A stretch of 64,000 bases of DNA from J051 sp040289295 (GTDB taxonomy: Bacteria > Armatimonadota > Fimbriimonadia > Fimbriimonadales > ATM1), in contig PSLA01000004.1 in assembly GCA_040289295.1 (NCBI GenBank), positions 1 through 64,000 on the forward strand, given 5' to 3'. Positions 33,152 to 41,456 of this stretch are shown here, piece by piece. Positions within the stretch are counted from its first letter, which is position 1, and each line of letters opens with the position of its first letter. The translations under genes and the position numbers were made by a program. The notes beneath the pieces were generated by a model. It saw only the letters and a program-made list of their open reading frames with translations. It ran no database searches and was not told where the DNA came from.

Positions 33152-34380
33152 GCAACACTCGCGATGCCCACGAGAAAGCGCTGAAGTGCATTCGCTGCGG
33201 GTTCTGTCTTGAAGACTGCCCAACGTTCGTGCTGACAGGCTCAGAAGCGGAGTCCCCTCGGGGGCGCATCTACCTCATTCGCACAGCGATCGAGAACGGT
33301 CGATGGAGTGAAGAGATGCGCCCCCACATCGAGCGCTGCCTGGGGTGCCGAGCTTGCGAGACGGCATGCCCAAGCGGCGTCGAATATGGGTACCTGCTCG
33401 AGACCGCGCGAGAGCGGCTGTGGGAAGCCTCCTCGCCGTCGTGGCTGCGACGCGTGGCGCTCAAGGTAACTCTAATCGTGCTGACCCGTCCTCGCCTGCT
33501 CCGGAGCGCCAGGCGCGTCCTTTCAGCTTTGGGTTTGAAACGACCGCCCGGCTTGGTGAGTCATGCGCTATTCGGCGCGCCCGCCGAAGCCTCCTTTCCG
33601 CGCCCCGAGATGAGAAGTGCGGTCGCGGCAGAGGAATTCCCTCCCCCAACACGAACGGCATTTTTTCTGCAAGGCTGCGTCATGAGTGCGCTTTTTGAGC
33701 GCTCAAACGAAGCAACGGTCCGCCTGATGCGTCGCCACGCGTGCGAGGTTGACGCGGTTGAGGGCTCTCTCTGCTGCGGAGCACTCCATCGCCACCAGGG
33801 CATGGCTGAGGAAGCGAAGCGGAAAGCCCGCGCTTTGATTCGCAGGTGTCGGGGCGATGCTCCGGTCGTCGTGAACTCTGCAGGGTGCGGCAGCGCCATG
33901 AAGGAGTACGGACATTGGTTCGCCGACGACGAGGACATGGCAGAGCAGGCAAGCCAGTTCTCCAGGCGAGTGTTGGACATCTGCGAGTGGCTCAAGTCGG
34001 TCGGTTTTCGACCACCCGAGGGTACAAGAGCACCGGTTCTGGTGGCATATCACGACGCGTGCCACCTTGCACACGGCCAGGGGGTGCGGCGCCAGCCACG
34101 CGAGTTGCTCTCATCTGTTCCAGGCATACAACTAGTTCCACTTAGCGAATCGGATCGGTGCTGCGGCAGCGCCGGCGTGTACAACGTGCTTCAGCCGGAG
34201 ATGGCACGAGCGTTGCTTGAGCGGAAGTGGGGGGCGATCGAGGCGAGCGGCGCCGAAGTGGTGGTGGCGGGCAACCCTGGGTGCATCGCATGGCTACGGC
34301 AGGCGGCGGAAGAGCACGGCTCGCCGATACGCGTGGTCCACACGGTCGAAGCGCTCCTGGGAGAGGGGGTGGTGGGGTAG
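33148..34380 (+). CDS. glcF: Glycolate oxidase iron-sulfur subunit GlcF
   Basis: 410 residues. Two 4Fe-4S motifs (CIRCGFCLEDCP and CLGCRACETACP) lie in the first 75 residues. Two CCG domains follow, with GCVMSALFERSN ... SLCCGALHRHQG and YHDACHLAHGQGVR ... SDRCCGSAG as their cysteine-rich halves. The protein transfers electrons from the flavin subunits to the membrane quinone pool. The start overlaps the glcE stop. Order glcE-glcF agrees with known glc operons, but glcD is missing here. Confidence 0.92.
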   Translation: MSNTRDAHEKALKCIRCGFCLEDCPTFVLTGSEAESPRGRIYLIRTAIENGRWSEEMRPHIERCLGCRACETACPSGVEYGYLLETARERLWEASSPSWLRRVALKVTLIVLTRPRLLRSARRVLSALGLKRPPGLVSHALFGAPAEASFPRPEMRSAVAAEEFPPPTRTAFFLQGCVMSALFERSNEATVRLMRRHACEVDAVEGSLCCGALHRHQGMAEEAKRKARALIRRCRGDAPVVVNSAGCGSAMKEYGHWFADDEDMAEQASQFSRRVLDICEWLKSVGFRPPEGTRAPVLVAYHDACHLAHGQGVRRQPRELLSSVPGIQLVPLSESDRCCGSAGVYNVLQPEMARALLERKWGAIEASGAEVVVAGNPGCIAWLRQAAEEHGSPIRVVHTVEALLGEGVVG

Positions 34381-34386
34381 AGCGGG

Positions 34387-34644
34387 TCAGACCTTCTGCT
34401 CCGCGGCGAGTTTCTTGGCCATTTCCTCGTTCTTTTTGATGTATTCTGTCCACTCGGCGGGGACATCGGTGTCAACGAAGATGGCGGTTACAGGACACTC
34501 GGGCTCGCAGAGGCCACAGTCGATGCATTCGTCAGGGTGAATGTAGAGCATATCATCGCCCTCATAAATGCAATCTACGGGGCAGACGGTAACGCAAGAC
34601 TTGTCTTTGACGCCGATACAGGGCTCGGTAATCACGTAAGGCAT
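34387..34644 (-). CDS. Seven-iron type ferredoxin
   Basis: 85-residue ferredoxin with a first cluster motif CIGVKDKSCVTVCPVDCI (Cys-x7-Cys-x3-Cys-Pro, typical of a 3Fe-4S site) and a second CIDCGLCEPECPVTAI (4Fe-4S). The tail (VDTDVPAEWTEYIKKNEEMA) matches the FdxA family. It is convergent with glcF, 6 bases apart, and transcribed on its own. It acts as a soluble low-potential electron carrier; its partner enzymes are unknown. Confidence 0.92.
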   Translation of the reverse strand: MPYVITEPCIGVKDKSCVTVCPVDCIYEGDDMLYIHPDECIDCGLCEPECPVTAIFVDTDVPAEWTEYIKKNEEMAKKLAAEQKV

Positions 34645-34790
34645 CGCTCTCGTAGTGCCATTCTACCCAAGGCGTACTGCAGCCCTCACCCCCGGCGCCC
34701 TCGGTAAAGCGAACACAGACCAGACAGGGAGCGTGAGCGTCCTCGCGAACACTCCGAGGCGCAAAACGGCCATGTGCGGAAGAGCTCGCG

Positions 34791-34809
34791 GGACGCTCGC
34801 CCTCCCTCC
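34791..34809 (-). repeat. GGGAGGGCGAGCG-type intergenic repeat, copy 1
   Basis: On the minus strand GGAGGGAGGGCGAGCGTCC. Related to copies at 40768, 40869 and 45073. It lies in the 251-base spacer between ferredoxin and gpsA, which otherwise holds only GC-rich inverted repeats (for example CCCGCC/GGCGGG at 34819-34838). Confidence 0.5.
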
Positions 34810-34853
34810 GCGGCTCACCCGCCCCATTCAAGGCGGGCGAGTGCGCCCGCCAG

Positions 34854-34876
34854 CCCCAGCCCTCGCCAAGAGGGAC
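34854..34876 (-). repeat. Diverged palindromic repeat upstream of gpsA, copy 4
   Basis: The plus-strand sequence CCCCAGCCCTCGCCAAGAGG (then GAC) differs at 4 of 23 positions from the topA copy of the palindromic family. This is an intergenic copy, about 20 bases before the gpsA start. Confidence 0.55.
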
Positions 34877-34895
34877 TGGGGCAGAGGTCTGCGGT

Positions 34896-35894
34896 ATGCT
34901 GCGGTCGTTGGACAGTGCAGTCGTACTTGGGGCAGGCAGTTGGGGCACGGCGCTATCGCTGCTGATCGCGCAGAAGGGATGGCGCGTGCACCTGCGCGCT
35001 CGCACGCCGGAAGCCGCGCGGCAACTTGATGATGCGCGGGTGAACGAACGCTACCTGCCCGGCTTTGCATTGCCCCAGAACGTAAAACCCTGTTTCGAAC
35101 CGCCCAATAACGCGGGCGTGTGGGTGATCGCGGTGCCCAGCCACGCTGTGCGCGAAGTATGCGAATTGTTGCCGGAGCGCGGCCTGGTACTGATGACGGC
35201 GAAGGGCCTGGAGCCGGGCACCTGCCTTACCATGTCGGAGGTACTACTGCAGGTACGACCAAGCGTCGAAGTGGCGGTGATGAGCGGGCCGAACCTCGGC
35301 GTCGAGATCGCGCGCCGCATCCCGACGGCGACGGTCGTCGCCTCGTCGGACGAAGCGGTTTCCGAGGTCGCGGCTGAATGCTTGCGGTCGAAAAACCTTC
35401 GCGTTTACACAAGCACCGACGTTATCGGCGTGCAGATCGGCGGCGCGTTGAAGAACGTTCTCGCCGTCGGGGCTGGCATGAGCGACGGACTGGGCTTCGG
35501 CGACAACACGAAAGCGTCTTTCCTCGCGCGAGGCCTGCACGAGATGGCGACGCTTGGCTGCGCCCTGGGCGGATGCAGGGAAACCTTCATGGGTTTGAGC
35601 GGCGTTGGCGACCTCATCGCGACGGCGGTTAGCCCGTTGAGTCGCAACTATCGCTTCGGAAGGCTGATCGGACAGGGGCTCTCAACCTCGGAGGCGCTCG
35701 CGGACGTGGGCCAAGTGGTCGAAGGTGTGCCAACCGCGGCGGCGGTGGTGTCACTGGCGCAACGCGCCGGGGTGGAAACGCCGCTGCTCCGGGTGATTCA
35801 CGAGATCGTCGAGGGGCGGATCGCTCCGTCCGAGGCCGTCGAAATGCTCATGTCGCGCGCACCGCGTCAGGAGACGCCACCGGGACGAAAATAG
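34896..35894 (+). CDS. gpsA: Glycerol-3-phosphate dehydrogenase [NAD(P)+]
   Basis: 332-residue cytosolic enzyme that makes sn-glycerol 3-phosphate for phospholipid synthesis. The Rossmann motif is VLGAGSWGTALSLLIAQKG. VIAVPSHAVREV, MTAKGLEPGTCL and SGPNLGVEIARRIPTATVVA follow. The active-site Lys is in QIGGALKNVLAVGAGMSDGL, with DNTKASFLARGLHEM downstream, and the C-terminal helix bundle includes GVPTAAAV. The ATG at 34896 gives the right N-terminus; no clear Shine-Dalgarno is present because a palindromic repeat occupies the upstream region. Confidence 0.95.
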   Translation: MLRSLDSAVVLGAGSWGTALSLLIAQKGWRVHLRARTPEAARQLDDARVNERYLPGFALPQNVKPCFEPPNNAGVWVIAVPSHAVREVCELLPERGLVLMTAKGLEPGTCLTMSEVLLQVRPSVEVAVMSGPNLGVEIARRIPTATVVASSDEAVSEVAAECLRSKNLRVYTSTDVIGVQIGGALKNVLAVGAGMSDGLGFGDNTKASFLARGLHEMATLGCALGGCRETFMGLSGVGDLIATAVSPLSRNYRFGRLIGQGLSTSEALADVGQVVEGVPTAAAVVSLAQRAGVETPLLRVIHEIVEGRIAPSEAVEMLMSRAPRQETPPGRK

Positions 35895-35900
35895 CTCCGG

Positions 35901-35906
35901 TAGACT
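35901..35906 (+). promoter_or_regulatory. Candidate -10 box of TMEM14-family gene
   Basis: TAGACT, 6 bases before the GTG start at 35913, just after the gpsA stop. No Shine-Dalgarno is present. Confidence 0.35.
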
Positions 35907-35912
35907 GTTGCC

Positions 35913-36245
35913 GTGAACTGGCTCACGATCGCGGTGTTCGTTTACTCGACGCTGGTCATCATTGGAGGCGTGTTCGGTTATGTGAAGGCGGGAAGCGTCC
36001 CATCGCTGGTCGCCTCGATCCTGGCGGGCGGACTGCTTGATGTCGCCGCCATCATCTCGATCAGGAACGAGACCGCGGGCTTTTCCATCGCCGCCGTCGT
36101 AACGCTGGCGCTGGCAGCCTTCTTCGGCTACCGCCTCGCTCAGACTGGCAACCTGATGCCCAGCGTGCCCGCGCTCATCCTTTCGGTCCTCATGCTCATC
36201 CTGCTCGCGGTTGGGCACTTCCTCCGCCGCGGGGCGGGCGCGTGA
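35913..36245 (+). CDS. TMEM14/UPF0136 family membrane protein
   Basis: 110-residue protein with four hydrophobic segments and the small-residue pattern of the TMEM14 family: VYSTLVIIGGVFGYVKAGS, PSLVASILAGGLLDVAA, AALAAFFGYRLAQTGNLMPS and PALILSVLMLILLAVGHFL. The family is found in bacteria and mitochondria and its bacterial role is unclear. It follows gpsA by 18 bases. A GTG start is used. Confidence 0.88.
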   Translation: MNWLTIAVFVYSTLVIIGGVFGYVKAGSVPSLVASILAGGLLDVAAIISIRNETAGFSIAAVVTLALAAFFGYRLAQTGNLMPSVPALILSVLMLILLAVGHFLRRGAGA

Positions 36246-36268
36246 GCGCAGGCAGGTAACCTCGGGGA

Positions 36269-37159
36269 GTGCTCAAGCCGTTGAAACGCTCGCCCGGCGC
36301 GGAACTCCGCAAGCGAATGGACGAGGGCCTAGTCGTGCTCCCCGGCGTGTGGGACGCCATCACCGCTCGCATCGCCGAGAGAGTCGGCGCTCAAGGTCTC
36401 TACCTGACCGGCGCGGGCGTCACGAACTCCCGGCTCGGGGTTCCCGACGTCGCGCTTCTAACGCTTCTCGAGATGGCGGAGCAGGCGCGCAACGTGTGCG
36501 ACGCCGTCTCGATTCCGGTCATCGCCGACGCAGACACGGGCTACGGCGGAACGTGGAACGTTCTTCGAACCGTGCGCGAGTTCGAACGCGCGGGGCTGGC
36601 GGGAATGCACATCGAGGATCAGGCCGTCCCGAAGAAGTGCGGCCACCTTGACGGGAAGGAGCTGGTTCCCCGCGAGGAGATGGAGTCGAAGGTGGGCGCC
36701 GCTGTTCGGGCGCGAACGGACGACTCGTTCCTCATCGTCGCTCGCACCGACGCCCGTGGAGTTTTGGGACTTGACGAAGCGATCCAGCGGGCGAACATGT
36801 ACGTTCTGGCGGGCGCGGACGTCATCTTCCCCGAAGGGTTGGAATCGAAGGAAGAGTTCGCCGAGTTCCGCTCGCGGGTAGCTGCGCCTCTGCTGGCGAA
36901 CATGACGGAGTTCGGCAAGACGCCGCTCATCACGGTGGATGAGTTCCGATCGCTTGGGTACAATCTGGTCATCTTTCCGATGACCGCGTTTCGCGTGATG
37001 ATCAAAGCGGTGGAGAATGCTGTTCGTGTGCTGCTTTCCGAGGGCACTCAGCAGCCCCTCCTGGAAAGGATGCGCACACGACAGGAGCTGTACGACCTGA
37101 TCGAGTATCAGAAGTACGAAGAATTGGACCGGACGCTTAGCCGCGTCAAGAAGGACTGA
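36269..37159 (+). CDS. prpB: 2-methylisocitrate lyase family protein (PrpB type)
   Basis: 296-residue member of the isocitrate lyase/PEP mutase superfamily. It starts RSPGAELRKRMDEGLVVLPG and has VIADADTGYGG (metal-binding Asp), GMHIEDQAVPKKCGH with the catalytic Cys of the KKCGH motif, and IVARTDARGVLGLDEAIQRA. The C-terminal helix swap region includes EYQKYEELD. It cleaves 2-methylisocitrate to pyruvate and succinate in propionate degradation. It precedes a citrate/methylcitrate synthase by 21 bases, which supports the methylcitrate assignment. PrpD is not adjacent. GTG start. Confidence 0.9.
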   Translation: MLKPLKRSPGAELRKRMDEGLVVLPGVWDAITARIAERVGAQGLYLTGAGVTNSRLGVPDVALLTLLEMAEQARNVCDAVSIPVIADADTGYGGTWNVLRTVREFERAGLAGMHIEDQAVPKKCGHLDGKELVPREEMESKVGAAVRARTDDSFLIVARTDARGVLGLDEAIQRANMYVLAGADVIFPEGLESKEEFAEFRSRVAAPLLANMTEFGKTPLITVDEFRSLGYNLVIFPMTAFRVMIKAVENAVRVLLSEGTQQPLLERMRTRQELYDLIEYQKYEELDRTLSRVKKD

Positions 37160-37180
37160 CGACAAGGAGAATTCATCACA

Positions 37181-38320
37181 ATGCCGACAGCAACACCAGA
37201 ATACAGTCCGGGGCTTGCCGGTGTCATCGCCGGCATCTCCAAGATTAGCGACATTGACATCGAGAAGTCGCGCCTCATTTACCGTGGGTACGACGTTCAC
37301 GAGTTAGCGGAAAAAGGCAGTTTTGAGGAGACAGCGTTCCTCTTGCTGCACGGTCACCTGCCCACGAAGGGCGAGTTGGCGGACTTCAATCGCACACTGG
37401 CCGCAGAACGCTCCGTTCCTGACTTCGTGTATCAAGCGATGGCTGTCGTTCCCGACAACGCCCACCCCATGGATCAGTTGAAGGTGGGAGTTCAGGCTTT
37501 GGCGCCGTCCGACCCCGATTACGACGCAGACCCTCTGGACCATGACGCGAACGTCAGGAAGGCGGTGCGTCTCACAGCCAAGATGGGCGCCCTCGTCGCG
37601 AACGGCTGGCGTCTCGCCCATGGGCAAGACGTCATCCAGCCAGACCCCGAGTTGAACACCGCAGGGAACTTCCTCTACATGCTGAACGGGCAGAAGGCGG
37701 ACGACTACACGGTAAGGACGATTGACACGTCGCTTGTTCTTTACGCCGAGCACGGATTCAACGCCAGCACGTTTTGCGCTCGCGTAACCGTCTCCAGCCT
37801 GAGCGACCTGTACAGCGGCACCGTCTCCGCCATCGGCACCCTAAAGGGAAAGCTACACGGCGGCGCAAACGAGAAGGCAATGGAGATGCTGCTCGAAATC
37901 GGCGAACCGGAGAACGCCGAACCATACTTGCGTGAGAAGCTAGCCAAGAAGGAGCTCATCATGGGCTTCGGCCACCGCGAGTACCGCATCAGCGACAGCC
38001 GCGCGGGCATCATGGGCGACATGGGCAAGGAGCTGGGCCGTCGCCTCGGAAACACCAAATGGGGTGACATCGCCCACATCTGTGAGCGTGTGATGAAGGA
38101 GGAGAAGAACCTCTTCCCGAACGTGGACTTCCCCGCCGCGTACACCTACTACCTACTGGGGATTCCGATCCCGCTGTACACGCCCATCTTTGCCGTGTCG
38201 CGCATCACTGGTTGGTGCGCGCACATGATCGAACAACTCGACGACAACCGCATCATCCGCCCGAAGTGCATCTACGAGGGTGAGCCGCTCCGCGCCTACG
38301 TGCCGATTGACCAGCGATAG
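37181..38320 (+). CDS. prpC: Citrate/2-methylcitrate synthase
   Basis: 379-residue citrate synthase family enzyme. Active-site regions are LKGKLHGGANEKAMEMLLEI (first His), GFGHREYRISDSRA (second His) and FPNVDFPAAYTYYLLGIP (catalytic Asp). YRGYDVHELAEKGSFEETAF and LLHGHLPTKGELADF mark the N-terminus. Being directly behind prpB, with AAGGAG before its ATG, it most likely condenses propionyl-CoA with oxaloacetate; standard citrate synthase activity cannot be excluded. Confidence 0.9.
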   Translation: MPTATPEYSPGLAGVIAGISKISDIDIEKSRLIYRGYDVHELAEKGSFEETAFLLLHGHLPTKGELADFNRTLAAERSVPDFVYQAMAVVPDNAHPMDQLKVGVQALAPSDPDYDADPLDHDANVRKAVRLTAKMGALVANGWRLAHGQDVIQPDPELNTAGNFLYMLNGQKADDYTVRTIDTSLVLYAEHGFNASTFCARVTVSSLSDLYSGTVSAIGTLKGKLHGGANEKAMEMLLEIGEPENAEPYLREKLAKKELIMGFGHREYRISDSRAGIMGDMGKELGRRLGNTKWGDIAHICERVMKEEKNLFPNVDFPAAYTYYLLGIPIPLYTPIFAVSRITGWCAHMIEQLDDNRIIRPKCIYEGEPLRAYVPIDQR

Positions 38321-38443
38321 GCGGCCAGGGCGCCGAACGAAGTTACTGCAAATCTGTCGCAACATTTTGGCGCGGATCGTCGTCCGACGATGTGCCGCCC
38401 CAAATGGAGCGGCAAAGACAACCCAACAAGGACAAGATATCAA

Positions 38444-38992
38444 ATGTACTCGAGAGTCATTGTCCTGGCAGCTCTTGCGCTGGTAACTGCTCAGCAGGCG
38501 CTCAGCCAACAAGTTGTTCCCTGCCCACCGTTTCCAGCCCCTGCTTTTTTGAGGCAGGACTACAACGGAATTGCGTTTGGGGCGTACTTGTCAATCAACG
38601 CGTTCCCGCTCGGAGTCGCATCGCGTCTTCAGCCCCAGAACGCGCTTCTCGTGTTTAACCAGCCTCTGCCGCTCAACTCCCCACCGAACATGATGTACGG
38701 TCGCGGGACAGATGTGGACTGGCAGTTCCTGTTCCCCGTGCGGCGCTTTGGAGGGTGGTTCAAGTCGGCTCATCCAACGACAACCGCGGCAAGGTTCACC
38801 CTTTACGACGCCACCAACAACATGCTGGGCACATTCACCGTGCCAGTCTTTCAAAACCAGTGGATTTGGTACGGTTGGTGTTGGACTGGGACTTAGCCCA
38901 ACATCGCGCGCGTGACCGTCGAGGGAAATGGCGGAAATGGCACTTTGCCAGGGTACGTCGCTCACGACGACACGCGCATTCGTTACTGGTAA
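38444..38992 (+). pseudogene. Secreted protein with one in-frame TAG stop
   Basis: Signal peptide MYSRVIVLAALALVTAQQAL SQ followed by PCPPFPAPAFLRQDYNGIAF, NPPNMMYGRG-type loops (seen as SPPNMMYGRGTDVDWQF) and ARFTLYDATNNMLGTFTVPV, a beta-sandwich-like exported protein. The frame reads TAG at 38894. The same frame then continues for 31 codons as NIARVTVEGNGGNGTLPGY, ending TRIRYW before TAA at 38990. That continuation is like the last strands of such a domain. So the gene looks intact except for one nonsense codon, either a real mutation or a base error. Function unknown. A hairpin terminator follows the second stop. Confidence 0.6.
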
Positions 38993-39318
38993 GGACGAAC
39001 CGACACGAAGAGGCGGGCCAGACCCGCCTCTTACTTTCACTATCTCTCTTACGAATTGCACCCGTCATCCGAGGCTTACCAAAGGTCAGCTGATAGGCTG
39101 CTTATGCTCAACTTTTCTTGGGGATTCCTCGTGCAACGGGATCAATGCGACTTCGCGTTACGACTTCTTCGAGCAATAGACCCTCCTCACATGCACGTTC
39201 GTGCATAGATGGAGACCGTGGCAGGCAAGTACTGACGAGAGGTTTTTGGGTCTGGTCACTGGTCGAATTTCCTTTCGAAGCCGCCGCGGGACTCCAGATG
39301 CAGGGTAGCCTTGCCGCG
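38993..39318. other. 326-base spacer before purB
   Basis: Contains the terminator at 39008-39032 and a short perfect inverted repeat ATGCACG/CGTGCAT at 39191-39206. No gene or recognised riboswitch is seen. The open frame that runs into purB from 39118 lacks family similarity before 39319. Confidence 0.5.
39008..39032 (+). terminator. Hairpin terminator
   Basis: Perfect 10-bp stem AAGAGGCGGG/CCCGCCTCTT with CCAGA loop followed by ACTTTC, 15 bases after the secreted-protein frame ends. Confidence 0.75.
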
Positions 39319-40623
39319 ATGATCGCCCGCTACTCCACCGCGGCAATGGACCGAATCTGGAGCGACCAGGCGCGGACCGAGACCTGGCTGCGCGTTGAAC
39401 TCGCCATCTGCGAGGCAGCCGAACTGCACGGCGCAATCCCGAAAGGCACTACCGACGCCATCCGCGCCAAAGCCACGTTTGATCTTGACCGAATGGCGGA
39501 GCTGGAGAAGGAGACGCGCCACGACCTGATGGCGTTCGTGCGCAACGTTGCGGAGAACGTCGGCGAACCCGCGCGGTACTTCCACTATGGCGTCACGTCC
39601 TACGACGTGATTGACACGAGCCTTGCGCTGATGATGCGCGAGTCTCTGGTGCAAACCCAGCGCTCGCTCGGCGCGTTGCGGCGCGCGGTGAGACAGTTGG
39701 CGCGAGAACACAAGCAGACGCCGATGATCGGTCGCACCCACGGCATTCACGCCGAGCCGATCACGTTCGGCTACAAGGCGGCGTCGTGGCTCACGGAGCT
39801 GCGCAGAGCCGCTCGACGCCTGAGGGCGTGCAAGCGGGAGATCGCCGTGGGCAAGGTCAGCGGCCCTGTCGGCGTGCGCGGGGTTCTCGGGCGGGAGATC
39901 GAGGCAGAGGCTTGCCGCATCCTCGGGCTTCGACCAGACCCGATCTCGACGCAGATCGTCGCCAGAGACCGGCACGCCAACGTGATCAACGTCATCGCTC
40001 AGCTCGGAGCGACGCTTGAGCGCATCGCAAGCGAACTGCGGAACCTGCAGCGCACCGAGATCCTTGAGGTGCAGGAGGAATTCGCCGCGGGCCAAACCGG
40101 CAGCAGCGCCATGCCACACAAGCGAAACCCTTGGCACAGCGAGACGGTTTGCGGGCTCGCCCGCGTCTTGCGAGGCAACGCGACGGCGATGATGGAGAGC
40201 ATCGCAACGTGGCACGAGCGCGACCTGACAAACTCGAGCGTCGAACGAATTGTGTTTCCTGATTCATTTCACTTAATTGATTTTATGCTCAACAGAATGA
40301 CCAAGGTGATTTCGGGACTTGAAATCCGGGTGGATCGGATGCGCGCGAACCTCGAGCTTATGGGCGACCTCGTGTATAGCGAACACTTAATGATCGCGCT
40401 CATCCGAAAGGGTTGCTCGCGCGAGGAGGCATACAATATCGCGCAACGCAACGCTGCGCGTGCGTGGGAGGGCGAAGACTATCGCGCGTGTGTGAGCGAA
40501 GACCCCGACGTTCTGTCGCGCCTGTCGCCACAGGAAATCGAGGAGGTTTTCAGTCTCGAGCATCACCTCCGCCACGTTGACCCCGCCGTTGACGATGTGC
40601 TTAGAGACCGGCGCATGTGTTGA
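39319..40623 (+). CDS. purB: Adenylosuccinate lyase
   Basis: 434-residue fumarase/aspartase superfamily enzyme acting twice in purine synthesis (SAICAR cleavage and adenylosuccinate to AMP). The start MIARYSTAAMDRIWSDQART is the family N-terminus, so the ATG at 39319 is chosen although the frame is open upstream. Motifs seen are YGVTSYDVIDTSLAL, MIGRTHGIHAEPITFG with the catalytic His, and the signature GSSAMPHKRNP with the flexible-loop Ser. The C-terminal domain ends SLEHHLRHVDPAVDDVL. A tRNA gene follows 19 bases after the stop. Confidence 0.95.
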   Translation: MIARYSTAAMDRIWSDQARTETWLRVELAICEAAELHGAIPKGTTDAIRAKATFDLDRMAELEKETRHDLMAFVRNVAENVGEPARYFHYGVTSYDVIDTSLALMMRESLVQTQRSLGALRRAVRQLAREHKQTPMIGRTHGIHAEPITFGYKAASWLTELRRAARRLRACKREIAVGKVSGPVGVRGVLGREIEAEACRILGLRPDPISTQIVARDRHANVINVIAQLGATLERIASELRNLQRTEILEVQEEFAAGQTGSSAMPHKRNPWHSETVCGLARVLRGNATAMMESIATWHERDLTNSSVERIVFPDSFHLIDFMLNRMTKVISGLEIRVDRMRANLELMGDLVYSEHLMIALIRKGCSREEAYNIAQRNAARAWEGEDYRACVSEDPDVLSRLSPQEIEEVFSLEHHLRHVDPAVDDVLRDRRMC

Positions 40624-40642
40624 GGTATTCTATCGCTGCCCC

Positions 40643-40718
40643 GCCCCCGTAGCTCAGGGGATAGAGCACGAACCTCCTAAGTTCGGTGTCGCAGGTTCGA
40701 GTCCTGCCGGGGGCGCCA
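40643..40718 (+). tRNA. tRNA-Arg (CCT anticodon)
   Basis: 76 bases with encoded CCA. Acceptor stem GCCCCCG/CGGGGGC, D arm with AGCTCAGGGGATAGAGC, anticodon stem CGAAC/GTTCG with loop CTCCTAA (anticodon CCT, reads AGG), and T arm CAGGTTCGAGTCCTG. All stems pair. Confidence 0.95.
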
Positions 40719-40767
40719 TCACTAGAGCCGGTGCTCGGAGTGTTCGCGAGGGGGCAAGGGCTTTCTG

Positions 40768-40784
40768 AGGGAGGGCGGGCGTCC
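40768..40784 (+). repeat. GGGAGGGCG-type intergenic repeat, copy 2
   Basis: AGGGAGGGCGGGCGTCC in the spacer after tRNA-Arg; resembles the copies at 34791, 40869 and 45073. Confidence 0.45.
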
Positions 40785-40852
40785 CCGCCAGCCATTCTTT
40801 CCCGCGAGCCGTTCTTTGGGGCGTTGCTTTGGTATTCGCGAGGAAGCTCACG

Positions 40853-40875
40853 CTCCCTGAGTCGGAGTCAGGGAG
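40853..40875 (-). terminator. Hairpin at the end of the DUF5658 gene
   Basis: Stem CTCCCTGA/TCAGGGAG with a 7-base loop, overlapping the stop codon at 40868. On the plus strand it runs straight into a repeat copy (GGGAGGGCGAGCGCCC, 40869 on). Confidence 0.45.
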
Positions 40876-41227
40876 GGCGAGCGCCCCTCGAGGCTTTTTC
40901 GCACGGGGGCGTTTCGTGCATCGCCCTCGCCCACAGCGATACGTGGTAGGCCACCAGTGCCATCATTAGCAGGTTCGCGTAGATCGTGACTCGACGTGCG
41001 AACACGGAGCGCGGCCACAAGAACAACATAGCCGCACAGACAAGCAGCGTAAGCGCCAGCTTCAGGTATTCGAATAGTCCCACGCTTAGCGCCCAAGCGA
41101 GTAACGGGTTCAACTCGGTTCCCCCTGCGCTGAGCGCGGCGAGGGTGAATCCGAAGTCGGCCAGCCCCAGAGCGGCATAGAGCACGATGGCGCGGGGTAC
41201 GGGGTCATGAGCTTCCGTCGTCCGCAT
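40868..41227 (-). CDS. DUF5658-like membrane protein
   Basis: 119-residue protein with three to four hydrophobic segments. The block ADFGFTLAALSAGGTELNPL followed by WALSVGLFEYLKLALTLLVC matches the DUF5658 pattern (a D in the first helix, a conserved E-x-NP, and a Lys in the next helix). RRVTIYANLLMMALVAYHVS forms the last helix. The ATG at 41227 (MRTTEAHDPVPRAIVLYA) is preferred over an upstream start at 41275. Family function is unknown. Confidence 0.75.
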   Translation of the reverse strand: MRTTEAHDPVPRAIVLYAALGLADFGFTLAALSAGGTELNPLLAWALSVGLFEYLKLALTLLVCAAMLFLWPRSVFARRVTIYANLLMMALVAYHVSLWARAMHETPPCEKASRGARPP

Positions 41228-41295
41228 CGCCGATTGCGTTCTTCCATACTCGCCCTCCCCCGGGGCACAGCACAAGTCCGCGGATCCTGAGGGTC

Positions 41296-41456
41296 GTGTA
41301 TTGCCTGCGCAATGGCTTGGCGATGGATCAAGACGTCTACGACGCCGCCTCCTGGTCGGTCATCGGGCCGGTGCCAGGCGGAGCCAGTCAGTTGAGGTGC
41401 CGAACTTCACCCTTGGCAAGTGGAAGACGATGGAGCCGCTCGGTATCGTCAGTTAA
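41296..41456 (+). pseudogene. C-terminal relic of a Gfo/Idh/MocA-family oxidoreductase
   Basis: In one frame the region reads CLRNGLAMDQDVYDAASWSV IGP, the usual near-C-terminal segment of Gfo/Idh/MocA oxidoreductases (CLRxGxxxDxDVYDAAxWS). From 41394 another frame reads EVPNFTLGKWKTMEPLGIVS and then TAA, which is their usual ending. A frameshift separates the two parts and no upstream domain remains. Its 3' end overlaps the smc stop by 8 bases. It is a decayed gene end, not an active gene. Confidence 0.6.

Noticed and set aside
39033..39318. Possible purine riboswitch before purB
   Set aside because: No three-way junction or conserved loop sequences were found; only one short inverted repeat.
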